Positions 13,622 through 23,043 of a stretch of 64,000 nucleotides of DNA are shown here, piece after piece. Numbering within the stretch: position 1 is the first letter of the stretch; each line of letters begins with the position of its first letter. This DNA is from Alisma plantago-aquatica (lineage: Eukaryota > Streptophyta > Magnoliopsida > Alismatales > Alismataceae). Both the position numbers and the translations under genes were made by a program. Under the pieces are notes generated by a model. The model did not search any database and was not told where the DNA came from. It saw only the letters and a list, made by a program, of their open reading frames with translations. The stretch is taken from the NCBI GenBank assembly GCA_963693085.1, contig OY856413.1, forward strand, positions 544,654,379 through 544,718,378, in the 5' to 3' direction.

Positions 13622-13920
13622 ACTTTTATTTTAAAAAATCGTCATTTTTATTAACTAATCAAGATTTTTTATGAACTATATATCAATATGATTGACATAA
13701 TATAATAATTGTGCAAATTGTTTTAATTATTTTCATAAAATATTATTATAAGAGTGTTGCTTGGTTAACCAAATAAACCGATGGAATTAACCATTAATCA
13801 ATTAACCATAATCGAACTAACCAACACTAATTTGGTTAAGTTAACGGTTAAAATCTTAAACCACAAATTAATCATTTAACCAAACCAAATTAACTATAAC
13901 TGACCGAATGATCACCCCTA
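13368..13920. mobile_element. hAT-type MITE, 553 bp
   Basis: The two ends are inverted copies: aaggggtga at the left and, reverse-complemented, taggggtga at the right. Plant hAT MITEs typically start with AGGGGTG. Inside, both arms are built from 'ggttaaccaaat'-like words in opposite orientation, so the whole element can fold back. It encodes nothing. A pure (TA)n tract occupies 13574-13616. The 8-bp TSD supports the assignment. Confidence 0.8.
13574..13616. repeat. (AT)n microsatellite, 43 bp
   Basis: Uninterrupted AT dinucleotide run near the middle of the MITE, at its fold-back centre. Confidence 0.95.
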
Positions 13921-14378
13921 ATCATGATCATAACATAGTGTTTTTATCTAAAAACAATATTTCACACACCCTTCTCTATTTATTTGTTTTACCATTATAT
14001 GATTACAATTTATATCTTCGAATTTATTCTTAGATTCAATATCCCATCACTTTTGTACGTAACTTGTTAACCCAAAAAATAATCCATGATCATGGATCAA
14101 AAGTAAGTTTTTACTCATGTAATAACCTGATAAAATTTGAGATTTGTGCATATATTGTAAGTACTTTCTTGCCAAATATATCTATGTTGCAATAATACAT
14201 AATATTAAACAATAATAGAAGTTGTATTTTCTTTTGTTGTATCAATAACAGATACCTTGAAATCTATTCTTTTATGTCAACTATAATTTCAACAAGCTAA
14301 TCACATAAAAATAATAATATATTAGCTTAAAGTTGTTCTTAATTAGGTAGAAATAGCACATGGAACTTAATAAGCTAA

Positions 14379-14383
14379 AGAAC
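14379..14383. repeat. TSD AGAAC, left copy (Athila-like)
   Basis: AGAAC is repeated at 30918-30922. Confidence 0.9.
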
Positions 14384-14562
14384 TGATAACCTCCAATTTT
14401 GTGATGTTATCTTAGTCTTTTCTTCAGTTTCCCACACTCTTTCTCAATTAAAATTGGACATAATCCCTAAATATCCCCTCTTATTACAAATATACTATTA
14501 GACTAACTTTTCCCCTTTTTACTTGCAAAAAAAGACACAAAAAAACCATAAAATACTCAATC

Positions 14563-14992
14563 AGTCCCAAGACCGCATGGACTCACACAGTCCCAAGACC
14601 ACATGAAGCCAATCGGTCCCGAGACCGCATGGACTCACACGGTCCCAAGACCGCATGAAGCCAATCGGTCCTGAGACCGCATGGAGTCACACGATCCCAA
14701 GACCACATGCAGCCAATCGGTCCCGAGACCGCATGGAGTCACACGGTCCCAAGACCGCATGAAGCCAATCGGTCTCGAGACCACATGGAGTCACACGGTC
14801 CCAAGACCGCATGAAGCCAATAGGTCCCAAGACCACATGGAGTCACACGGTCCCAAGTCCGCATGAAGCCAAACGGTCCCAAGAGTGCATGAAGTCATAC
14901 GGTCTTGAGGTCCAAACGGTCTCGAGGTCCAAACGGTCTCAGGGTCCAAACGATCTTGAGGTCCAAACGGTCTTCAAGACCATTTGGATCCA
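14563..14992 (+). repeat. Palindrome-bearing minisatellite in the 5' LTR
   Basis: Alternating units of about 26-27 bp, each holding an inverted repeat of the form CGGTC-nnnn-GACCG followed by 'catgaagccaat' or 'catggagtcacac', form a roughly 53-bp higher-order unit. From about 14895 the unit changes to a shorter 'ccaaacggtctcgaggt' type. It ends just upstream of the TATA box, so it lies in the U3 promoter region. Confidence 0.9.
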
Positions 14993-15026
14993 AAACTGAC
15001 CAAACTGTTTGGACTTCACTTAAGGC

Positions 15027-15037
15027 CTATAAATAAG
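15027..15037 (+). promoter_or_regulatory. TATA box of the 5' LTR promoter
   Basis: The sequence ctataaataag lies directly downstream of the palindromic repeats and upstream of the CT-rich leader. Transcription of genomic RNA should begin about 30 bp downstream. Confidence 0.75.
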
Positions 15038-16253
15038 ACCCAAGGGGTCCTCCCAAAGCAATCAAGTTTTCAGACGTCCAGAGGCTGCCTCTATCACTCC
15101 AGAGCAAATCCAACTTCCATCCTCCGCCTAGGGGCTGCCGGTCTAAGATCCACACTCCATCTTGAAGCTGCTTTCTCTCTCTCCGCCAAAGAAGGTGGGA
15201 AGAGGGGACCTCGTCATCAAGCAACCTGTGAATCTAGAAGATCGTCTCTCTCTCTCTCCAAGGGGTTGATTTTCCTCTCTCCTTTGTAGGGATGACGTTC
15301 TCTCTCTCTCTCTCTTCTTGCCTCCTTCTTTGTCCTAGCTATGAGCGAGTAGTCTCTCTCACTGGGGTGCAGGGAGTAGCCCCGCTATCCATGTTTTCAA
15401 CTCATGTAATGTAATCCATAGTTTGTAATATAGAGATACTATCTTTTCAGTTCAACATCAAACATTTAATGAATTCTTGTTGCTTGATCACCAACTTGTG
15501 TTATGTTTTATCTTTTAGTATGAACTGTCTACATTTGTACTACTAGATTTGAAACTCATTTGAATGTTGGTTCTTGGTGCATGTATCTACCATGCATCTG
15601 TTTCAGTATCTAGGAGTGTCTCTCAAGAAGTGGAGTAAACTCACTTCCATTGTTGTACTTTCATACTATGAAATGGAATCAGTTGACGTATGAAAGTACA
15701 ACCTTGATGAGTCGAGGAACACACTTTGTGAAGGGAATGATGCAAAGTAGTTGACCATTCATTCGAGGATGGCTGACTTTGCAACATTCCCGCACTTCTC
15801 ATAGTTAGTTCTCTGAAAGGAAACTAAGTCTACAAAGATAATGACTGACTAAACTCTTGTTGTAGGTTATGTTTTATTTTGCATGTCTGTGTAGTGGCGG
15901 TGAAAACCGATCACACCCTAGTGACTTCTTATCATTGTTTAACATCCTTAAATTTACTTACTTTACTTTACTTGCTCTTAGTTTAAAACAACCAAACCAA
16001 CCTTTTGACCTAAGTACCTACTATCAAGAGATTAAGTGAAGTCCTAACATTTTTCATCTTGTTGCTCACAACAAGACCGTTGTCCCGTGGATTCGACCCT
16101 TAACTATACTATGATAAGACTTCCACGTATCTTAGCATACGTGGGTGGCGTTCTCAATCTAGTATAATCAAGGCTAAACTTAAAGAGTTACCATCTTTAG
16201 GATTTTTAGTGGTGCATGCAATTCCACGTAAGTGGAAGCTCCATCAAAAAAAT

Positions 16254-16270
16254 TGGCGCCGTTGTCGGGG
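16254..16270 (+). other. Primer binding site (tRNA-Asp type)
   Basis: TGGCGCCGTTGTCGGGG starts 8 bases after the LTR end. It is the standard Athila-lineage primer site, complementary to the 3' end of tRNA-Asp, with the mismatches usual for aged copies. Confidence 0.9.
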
Positions 16271-16423
16271 AAAATGGAACGTTTTAATTTCATTTAGTAT
16301 CTTGCTAGTTGGTTAGGGTTTTACACTTTCTTTTAATCGTTAATCCATATCTTATTGAATTTATTATATCTCTAGCATCATCTAAATGGTGTTTTCTTTT
16401 CTCTACTCAGGTAGAAGACGTGT

Positions 16424-18378
16424 ATGCAATCATCGCATAACCTCGGATTCTCCCCTGATCCAGAGTACGACTCTTAGGTAGAGAGAAGCTTCCACCACCG
16501 CATCAGACTCAATCGCTAAAGAGCCAGGCAAATGGCTGAAGATCAATGCTAGGCTACACTAGTAATGGAGAGGGTCAACGCTACCATCGCTGCTCAAAGA
16601 GCATAACTCATCACTGATACTCGTGCTCAGATTCAAGAGGAGATCCCAGCGGAAGAACAGGCCCGCATCCGAGCCGAAAATGAGGCATTAAACCAAGTTT
16701 CCCAGTTAGAACTAAGGAACAAGCAGTTGAGGGATTGTGTTTTCCCTAAGAACTACGAAGACAACCATCCGGTTCAACCTCCGATCATCAACATACTTAA
16801 CTTTGAGATCCGGACCCAATGGATTCAGATCATGCAGGGCATCTCATTTTCTGGAGGTTCTGGAGATGACTGTATGGATCATCTGAAGAGGTTCAAGGCA
16901 CTATGCCGACTGGTCCCACATGCCGGAGTTGCCTTCGATGCAATAATGCTACATCTATTTCACTGCACTCTATCTGGGAGAGCCATGAGCTGGTATAACT
17001 CGCTTGACAGGGAACCAATAATCACCACATGGGCTCCCCTGGAAGAAAAGTTCCTGGAGAAGTTCTTCCCCCTTCACTAACTTACGAAATTAGGGGGTAG
17101 ATTAATCACTTCGCCCAACTTCCCGGAGAATCACTTGCAGAAGCATGGGAAAGGTTCAAAGAGCTTCTGCAAAAGTGCCCTCATCACGACATCTCCCAAA
17201 ACCAATTAATAGAAACATTCTATAGGGGAGTGAGTGATGACATCAAGCAATTTCTGGATTCCTCCTCTGGAGGAAATTTTATGAGAAAAAACTACGAGGA
17301 TGCCTGGAAAATAGTCACACTTGGAACTGAGAATCAGTCGAACTGGGGACGATCAGCTGGTAAAGGAGTCCTCAAAGTTTATAAAGTCGAGGAATCAATG
17401 GAGATGAAGGCTATTGCTGAAGCCTTAAAGACCATAGCTCATAAGCAACAAGCTCTTGAAACTTCTCTTGGGGAATTTGACAAGGAGAAAAACCCTTAGG
17501 TCCAACATGTCAAAGCTGCCACAGGAACTTGTGAAGCCTGTCACGCATCTGATCATCCAACTCTTTCATGCGGTTTGCTTTACAATGTGATGATGAATAT
17601 GCATCCACCACCACAACAGTACAAACCAATCATGGAACAACATGAAGATCAATTTCCAGAACAAGTCAATTCTATTCATTCCATTCCTGGACAAGTTTAT
17701 TATAATCCTAATCAACCAAGAAACCACCTAGGATTTCAATACGGGAACCCTGCTGGGACTGCAAATCCGCAACACCAAACACAGGGTGGATCTTCTAATA
17801 GGTTTCCCCTGGGTTCCAAAACAACTTCAATCAAAATCAAGGGAACCCCAGAAATAACTTCCCGAGATCCAACTACCCCAGAAATCCATCCGCCTACTAT
17901 CAATACACTCATCCTCCTCTACACCCACAACTGCACCCTCAGTTGCAGCAACCTCAGTTGGCGCTGCATCCGCAACAAGCACAGCAAGGGCAACAACAAC
18001 TTGCTCAGAAAAATACCCCCTCCCAACCAGAAAATGCTACAGTCCCAACAAACTATGCTCGCTAATCAACAAGCTCAGCAAAAGGTAGTATAGGCTCAAC
18101 TAGCCCAAATTTTTGTGCAACTAAAGCCTCCAACATGCACGTTTGCAGGACAGCCTGAATCGAACCCTAGGCACGACCAGAATAGGCCTGAACAGTTGAA
18201 TGTCGTTACTATGAGATCTAGACGCACCCTTCACGAAACTACAAGGATCACTCTTGATGATGATGATACACCTACCATTATGCCAAACACGAGCCCGAAG
18301 CGAGGAACGGAGAAGTCCACAGAGGACGCAAAGGGCAAAGAAAAAGAACAAGTGTCCACAAAGCCAAAAATCTTGTAG
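16424..18378 (+). pseudogene. gag: gag, broken (Athila-like)
   Basis: This encodes the capsid polyprotein. The start at 16424 is the first ATG in the frame that leads into the conserved part; that N-terminal stretch has several stops. Conserved Athila Gag follows (16727-17080), with a frameshift near 17090-17104. An AEAWERFKELL-type block comes next, then DDIKQFLD (17236). A CCHC zinc knuckle (CX2CX4HX4C) is encoded at 17530-17571, followed by a Gln/Pro/Asn-rich tail that shifts frame for about 17810-18060 and returns. Single stops lie at 17497, 18091 and 18376, each where Gln is plausible. The gene is not translatable as it stands. Confidence 0.85.
17530..17571 (+). other. CCHC zinc knuckle of Gag
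   Basis: The encoded residues CEACHASDHPTLSC fit CX2CX4HX4C exactly. This is the nucleic-acid binding motif of the nucleocapsid. Confidence 0.85.
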
Positions 18379-18678
18379 TATAAACCAAGGATCCCATATA
18401 GGGGAAGATTACGAGAAACAAAAATGGACACCCGGTTCCAAAAATTTAAGGAGGCGATGAAGAAGCTTTACATCGAAATCCCGCTCCTCGATGCTCTCTC
18501 AGAGGTACCGGCTTGGGCTAAATACCTCAAAACTCTGTTATCAAGGAAGTACATTACTGAGGAACAAGAAACTGTCAAACTTTCCCAAACCACCTCTGAT
18601 ATCATCCTCAGTAAAATGCCAAAGAAGAAGAAGGACCCTGGTTCCTTCGGAATTCAATGCTGCATTGGAAATGCATAA
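18379..18678 (+). pseudogene. gag-protease linker
   Basis: It continues the gag frame with a lysine-rich segment holding KFKEAMKKLY and a KTLLSRKY block, both also visible in the level 0 copy near 5115-5230. Conservation between two separate Athila-like families marks it as part of the polyprotein. The frame ends at a TAA (18676-18678) that overlaps an 8-A run, where reading passes to the protease frame. Confidence 0.75.
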
Positions 18679-19012
18679 AAAAAAGGGATTAGCTGACCTA
18701 GGGGCCAGCATATCCATTATGCCCTATTCCATGTGCAAACGATTAGGTTTCACCGACTTACTACCCACAGCAATGATAATTCAGTTAGCTGACTCTACCA
18801 TCAGCGCACCTCTAGGAATTATTGAAGATATTCCAGTTAGGATAGGAAAAGATGCCTATGTCCCGTGCGACTTTGTCATCATGGACATCAAGGAAGATCT
18901 GAGATACCTGGTAATTTTTGGCAGACCTTTCCTCGCCACAGCTAGGGCGCTTATTGATGTTGAAGCTGGCACGATCATTCTAAGACTCGGAAAAGAAGCA
19001 ATTCAATTCTGA
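18679..19012 (+). pseudogene. pol: Aspartic protease domain of pol
   Basis: This is the retropepsin-like protease that cleaves the polyprotein. It shows DLGAS (active-site Asp; plant Athila elements use DLGAS where others have DTGA) near the start, then IGIIEDIPV-like and FVIMDIKED strands, then FGRPFLATARALIDV at the end. It lies one frame over from the linker. The closing TGA at 19010 is followed in the same frame by more polyprotein, so it is probably a premature stop. Confidence 0.85.
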
Positions 19013-19621
19013 GTTCTCAATAGCATGAAAGGCCCCAGCATTCAAGAGGAGGTCTTTCTCCTAGACGCAATACATCAAATGTCTCAATTAGAAATATCAG
19101 AGCCATCAGACGAGTTAGAGAATGTTCTAACCAACCCAGAAGTTGAATTCTCTACAAATGAATTGGTTCAACATTGTCTGCAACACTTAGAGAAGGCCGA
19201 AAAAGCACCGACGGCCACCTTTGAGGAACTCAAAGCTGTCACCATTTTAGAAGCAACAGAGCCACCTAAGGCTCCTGAGATGAAGACTCTACCTATGGGA
19301 CTTAAACATTTCTTCTTGGATGAGGAAATATTATGTCTGGTTATCATCAGTCCCACCCTAACAGAAAACCAGGAAGAAAGATTTCTTGATGAGCTGAAGA
19401 AACACAAGAAGGTCATAGGGTATAAGATAACTGACCTGACAGGCATAAATCCAGCCTTATGCATGCATAGACTACCCATGGTCGAAGAATTTAAGCCATC
19501 ACGTGAACATCAGAGGAAGCTGAACCCTAATCTCAAAGAGTTGGTTCGCCTTGAAGTCCTCAAATTACTGAAAGTCGGCATAATCTACCCAATTTCAGAA
19601 TCCCAATGGGTCAGCAAGTAG
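19013..19621 (+). pseudogene. pol: Protease-RT connector of pol
   Basis: In the same frame as the protease, this acidic stretch ends in conserved blocks just before reverse transcriptase: MGLKHFFLDEE, LTGINPALCMHRL and LKVGIIYPISESQWV. A matching decayed copy of part of it lies at 63413-64000. A frameshift at about 19610-19620 passes reading into the RT frame. Confidence 0.85.
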
Positions 19622-20270
19622 TTCCTAAAAAGGGAGGCACCACTGTCGTTCTTAATGACAAAAATGAGTTAGTACCCACTAGGACGGTGACGGGGTGGAG
19701 GATGTGCATCGACTATAGGAAATTAAACAAATCCACATGGAAAGATCACTACCCTCGGCCCTTTCTCGACGAAGTCCTAGAACGCTTAGCCCGTCAGAAA
19801 TACTTCTACTCTCTATATGGTTATTCCAGGTTCTACCAAATCCCCATACACTCGGAAGACCAAGAGAAAACTACCTTCACCTGCCCCTTTGGAACCTATG
19901 CTTTTAGAAGAATGCCATTCGGGTTGTGTAATGCACCTGCTACATTCCAAAGGTGTATGTCCACCATTTTCGGAGGATTAACATAATCCATAATGGAGGT
20001 GTTCATGGATGATTTTTTAGTTTACGGAGATTCTTTCGATAACTTTCTAATCAACCTTGGACAAGTTTTACAACGATGCGAGGAAACGAACCTCATACTG
20101 AATTGGGAAAAATGTCATTTCATGGTAACTGAAGGTGTCGTCCTTGGGCATAGAGTGAGTGACAGAGGGATTGAGGTCGATAAGGCTAAAATCGATGTTA
20201 TCTCGAAGTTTTCACCACCAAAAGATATAAAAGGAGTACAGGCTTTCTTGGGTCATGCTTAGTTTTACAG
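19606..20270 (+). pseudogene. pol: Reverse transcriptase domain of pol
   Basis: It copies genomic RNA into DNA. Visible blocks are VVPKKGG, WRMCIDYRKLN (fingers), FYQIPI, FGTYAFRRMPFGLCNAPATF and the catalytic FMDDF at about 20005-20019 (Ty3/Gypsy F/YxDD type), then FLGHA. Frame 1 is open except for TAA at 19984 and TAG at 20260. Length and order are normal for Ty3/Gypsy. Confidence 0.93.
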
Positions 20271-20850
20271 AAGATTTATCAAAGATTTCTCAAAAATAGC
20301 AAAACCCATGACCCAACTCCTGACCAAAGACACTGAGTTCTTTTTTAACCAAGAATGCTTGCAAAGTTTCTCAACTCTCAAAAATACTTTAATTTCTTCA
20401 CCTATACTGAGAGCCCCAGATTGGTCGCAACCATTTGAAATCATGTGCGATGCCAGGGATTACGCCATAGGGGCTGTATTAGGATAGTGGATCGAAAAGA
20501 AACCTTACGTAATTTACTACGCATCTAAAACACTCTATGAAGCACAGAAGAACTACACTACTATAGAGAAGGAGTTCCTGGCCATCATCTATGCGTTCGA
20601 GAAATTCCACTCCTATTTGATTAGATCCAAGGTCATCGTCTACACTGAGCACTCCGCCATACGATACCTAATTCAGAAGCAAGATGCAAAACCCAGACTT
20701 ATCCGCTGGGTATTGATGCTTCAGGAATTCGATTTGGAAATTAAAGACAAAAGCGGAGTGGAAAACGTCATAGTCGACCATCTCAGTCGTATTGAAGTTG
20801 AATACGAAGATCAAGTCCCTATCCGAGACTCTCTTCCAGATGACTAACTA
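20271..20850 (+). pseudogene. pol: RNase H domain of pol
   Basis: It degrades the RNA strand after first-strand synthesis. The series is FYRRFIKDFS, IMCDARDYAIGAVLG (first Asp), TIEKEFLAI (Glu), [11 protein letters not shown] and VDHLSR (final Asp). In the third block the usual TDH reads TEH, a conservative change at a catalytic position. Stops are TAG at 20485 (normally Gln after VLG) and TAA at 20845. Confidence 0.88.
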
Positions 20851-22140
20851 ATGAAGGTTACCCATAGATTCCCTTAGTATGTGAACATTGTCAATTATCT
20901 AGCTACAGGAATCATTCACCCCTCCGCTTCCTACCACGACAAAAGGAAATTCCTCCATGATATAAAGCAATATTATTGGGAAGGTTCCAATATTATTGGG
21001 CGCATGAGTGCAAAGAAAACCGCTATAAAAGTTCTGCAATCAGGCTTCTTATGGCCAACCATAGCAAAGGACTCCTATGATTTTGTGAAATCTTGCAACA
21101 AATGTCAATTTTCTGGTAGCATATCCAAAAGGAATGAAATGCCCCTCACAATGTGGCAAGAAATTGAACTTTTCGACGTGTGGGGGATAGACTATATGGG
21201 TCCCTTTCCTTTTTCCTATAGTTTCTCCTACATCCTGGTTGTGGTGGACTATGTCTCGAAATGGGTCGAAGCTATACCCATAGTGTCCAACGATTCCAAA
21301 CCAGTTATTAAAATGTTTAAAGATATCATTTTCCCCAGATTTGGAGTTCCTAGAACTGTCATATCAGATGGCGGGACCCATTTTCTGGAATGAAGTTTTG
21401 AAGCCATGTTGAAAAAATATGGAGTCAATCATAAAGTAGCCACACCTTACCATCCACAGACCTGTGGTGAGGTTGAGGTATCAAATAGACAACTAAAGGC
21501 GATCCTAGAAAAAACAGTCAATAGAAACCGCATTGACTGGTCCACCAAGCTTCCCGATGCCCTTTGGGCTTACCGAACAGCCTATAAAACACCAATCGGG
21601 ACAACCCCATTTCGTTTGGTATATGGGAAGTCATGTCATCTTCCAGTGGAACTGGAACACAAAGCTTGGTGGGCCATCAAACAACTAAATTTCAATCTTA
21701 AAAGTTCTAGAGAAAACAGACAACTCCAGCTATAGGAGCTAGAGGAGCTCTGAATGACTGCTTATTAAAGTGCTAGGATTTATAAGGAACAAACCAAGAT
21801 GTAGTGCGACGGTCATCTTAAAAGGAAAGACATTGCCATCGGTGACAAAGTACTCCTTTTCAACTCCAATCTTAAATTGTTCCCCGGAAAACTCCGCACA
21901 AAGTAGTTTGGGCCCTTCACCATCAAGAATATATACCCAATTGGAGTAGTCATAATTGTTGACGATAACAGAAGAGAAAGGATGGTCAACAGCCATCGAT
22001 TGAAAAAATACTACACTCCAGTAGATAAAATGCCAAGACAGACCATTGAAATCAGAGACGCCACAACATCAAAGCTTCTTCGAGCCAGCGACGTAAAACC
22101 CAGGCACTACTTGGGAGGCAACCCAAGATCTGAGCATCTT
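20851..22140 (+). pseudogene. pol: Integrase domain of pol, zinc domain truncated
   Basis: It inserts the cDNA into the genome. Core blocks are [12 protein letters not shown] (first Asp), VISDGGTHF (second Asp) and [15 protein letters not shown], where the third catalytic residue, normally Glu, reads Gln. The Cys pair (CNKCQ, about 21096-21110) of the HHCC zinc finger is present, but the segment with the His pair is missing. Reading jumps from a YYWEG block to GRMSAKKTA at about 20970-21010, beside a short direct repeat 'caatattattggg'. Stops in frame are at 20875, 21391, 21733, 21751, 21766, 21802 and 21904. The C-terminus ends in a YLGGNP-type block near 22120. Confidence 0.88.
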
Positions 22141-22334
22141 TTTCTATCTTTCGTTCTTTTGGTTACCTTGGATTATCTTCTGAAAATATACAAAAATTCA
22201 TATAACCAAAACAAACATAAAAATATAAAAATTCGTTCAACCTTAACCCTCCCAAACGGTCTTGAAACCGTTTGGAGTCCAAACAGTCGCTAAACCGTTT
22301 GACCTAGGGTTTTTGTAAGGTCAACCCCTGTTAC
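22141..22334 (+). other. Spacer with first palindrome pair
   Basis: After pol the frame trails off. At 22252-22304 two imperfect palindromes of the CCAAACGGT...ACCGTTTGG type stand directly before a TATA box. Confidence 0.6.
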
Positions 22335-22345
22335 CTATAAATATA
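22335..22345 (+). promoter_or_regulatory. Internal TATA box, candidate second promoter
   Basis: ctataaatata, preceded at 22252-22304 by CCAAACGGTC palindromes and followed by a pyrimidine-rich leader. This repeats the LTR's own layout of palindromes, TATA and CT-rich leader. The same 11 bases form the TATA box of the level 0 LTR. It would drive a separate transcript for the 3' coding block. This is inferred from layout only. Confidence 0.5.
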
Positions 22346-23041
22346 ACCCCCCCCTTCTTCTTTCTTCCGACTCTCGAGCTTTCTCAAACCCTTAGTGCTG
22401 TTCCTTCTTTCCTCTCGTTCCCGTACAACCTGTGACGCCGATTCCCTTAGCCGACCATCCTTCATAGGTTCCGTGCGTCCTCACGGCGGTTGCACCCATG
22501 TTACCGATGCTCTTGCCGTCATTTTCCCCATCCACAGCAACAAGGTAGGCACACCACCATCACTGACACCGGCTGCGCCGCCGCGAATCCATGTTCTATC
22601 AAACCGTCGCCATCATCTTTACCTTTGTCGCCGTCTACGGCACCGCCGCAATCCCCTTTTCTATCGCCACCATCGTCTTTATCTTCGCCGTCCTTGTTTT
22701 CGCTGCCGGTTTGGCCCCTCTTTCTCCGGCCGCTCCCCAACGTTTCACCTTCCAAACGGTCTTCAAACCGTTTGGAACCAAACGATCTTCAAACCATTTG
22801 GAACCGAACGGTCATGAAACCGTTTGGGACCAAACGGTCCTGAAACCGTTTGGAACCAAATGGTTCTGAAACCGTTTGGCACCAAACGGTCTTCAAACCA
22901 TTTGGGACTAAACGGTTTTCAAACCGTTTGGCCTTCCACAATCACTTAAGTTTCGTTAAAATATAAAACCACATAAACACAAATAAAATCAATTTGTTTC
23001 TCTAAGCATGTTGTTCTTACTCATGATTTTCCATTTTTCAG
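22346..23041 (+). other. Leader and possible intron of the 3' coding block
   Basis: A C/T-rich, GC-richer stretch (22346-22745) is followed by palindromic repeats. A donor-like caag/gtaggc at 22544/22545 and a strong acceptor (tccatttttcag ending 23041) three bases before an ATG would make a 497-nt intron containing the palindromic array. Overlapping Pro/Ser-rich frames here change between frames and are not convincing proteins. Confidence 0.45.
22750..22935 (+). repeat. Palindromic minisatellite CCAAACGGTC-n-ACCGTTTGG
   Basis: About seven head-to-tail units of roughly 26-29 bp, each an imperfect palindrome with a 4-5 base loop such as ttcaa or atgaa. The same palindrome core occurs at 14895-14990 in the LTR. 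Confidence 0.9.
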
Positions 23042-23043
23042 AA

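Larger units (their letters stand above)
10472..14378. other. Level 1 interior, left part, non-coding
   Basis: AT-rich DNA between the level 1 3' LTR and the Athila-like insertion. Apart from the retroposon at 11483 and the MITE at 13368, I see no gene. Short frames lack motifs. By position this should be the 3' end of the level 1 interior, where integrase would be expected, but no integrase motif remains on either strand. Confidence 0.5.
14384..16246 (+). mobile_element. 5' LTR of the Athila-like element (1863 bp)
   Basis: It starts tgataacctcc and ends aagctccatca. Parts in order: AT-rich start, palindrome-containing tandem repeats (14563-14992), TATA box (15027), a CT-rich leader (15060-15330), and a U5-like tail with 'ccacgta' motifs. 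It matches 29082-30917 throughout. Confidence 0.93.

Noticed and set aside
14563..14992. CRISPR-like array of spaced repeats
   Set aside because: The spacers are themselves repeated, the units lie inside an LTR, and the genome is eukaryotic.
22395..22869. Three overlapping Pro/Ser/Arg-rich frames of 90-140 codons after the internal TATA box
   Set aside because: They come from one CT-rich leader read in three frames, end in the palindromic repeat, and none has a conserved motif. Better explained as leader or intron.
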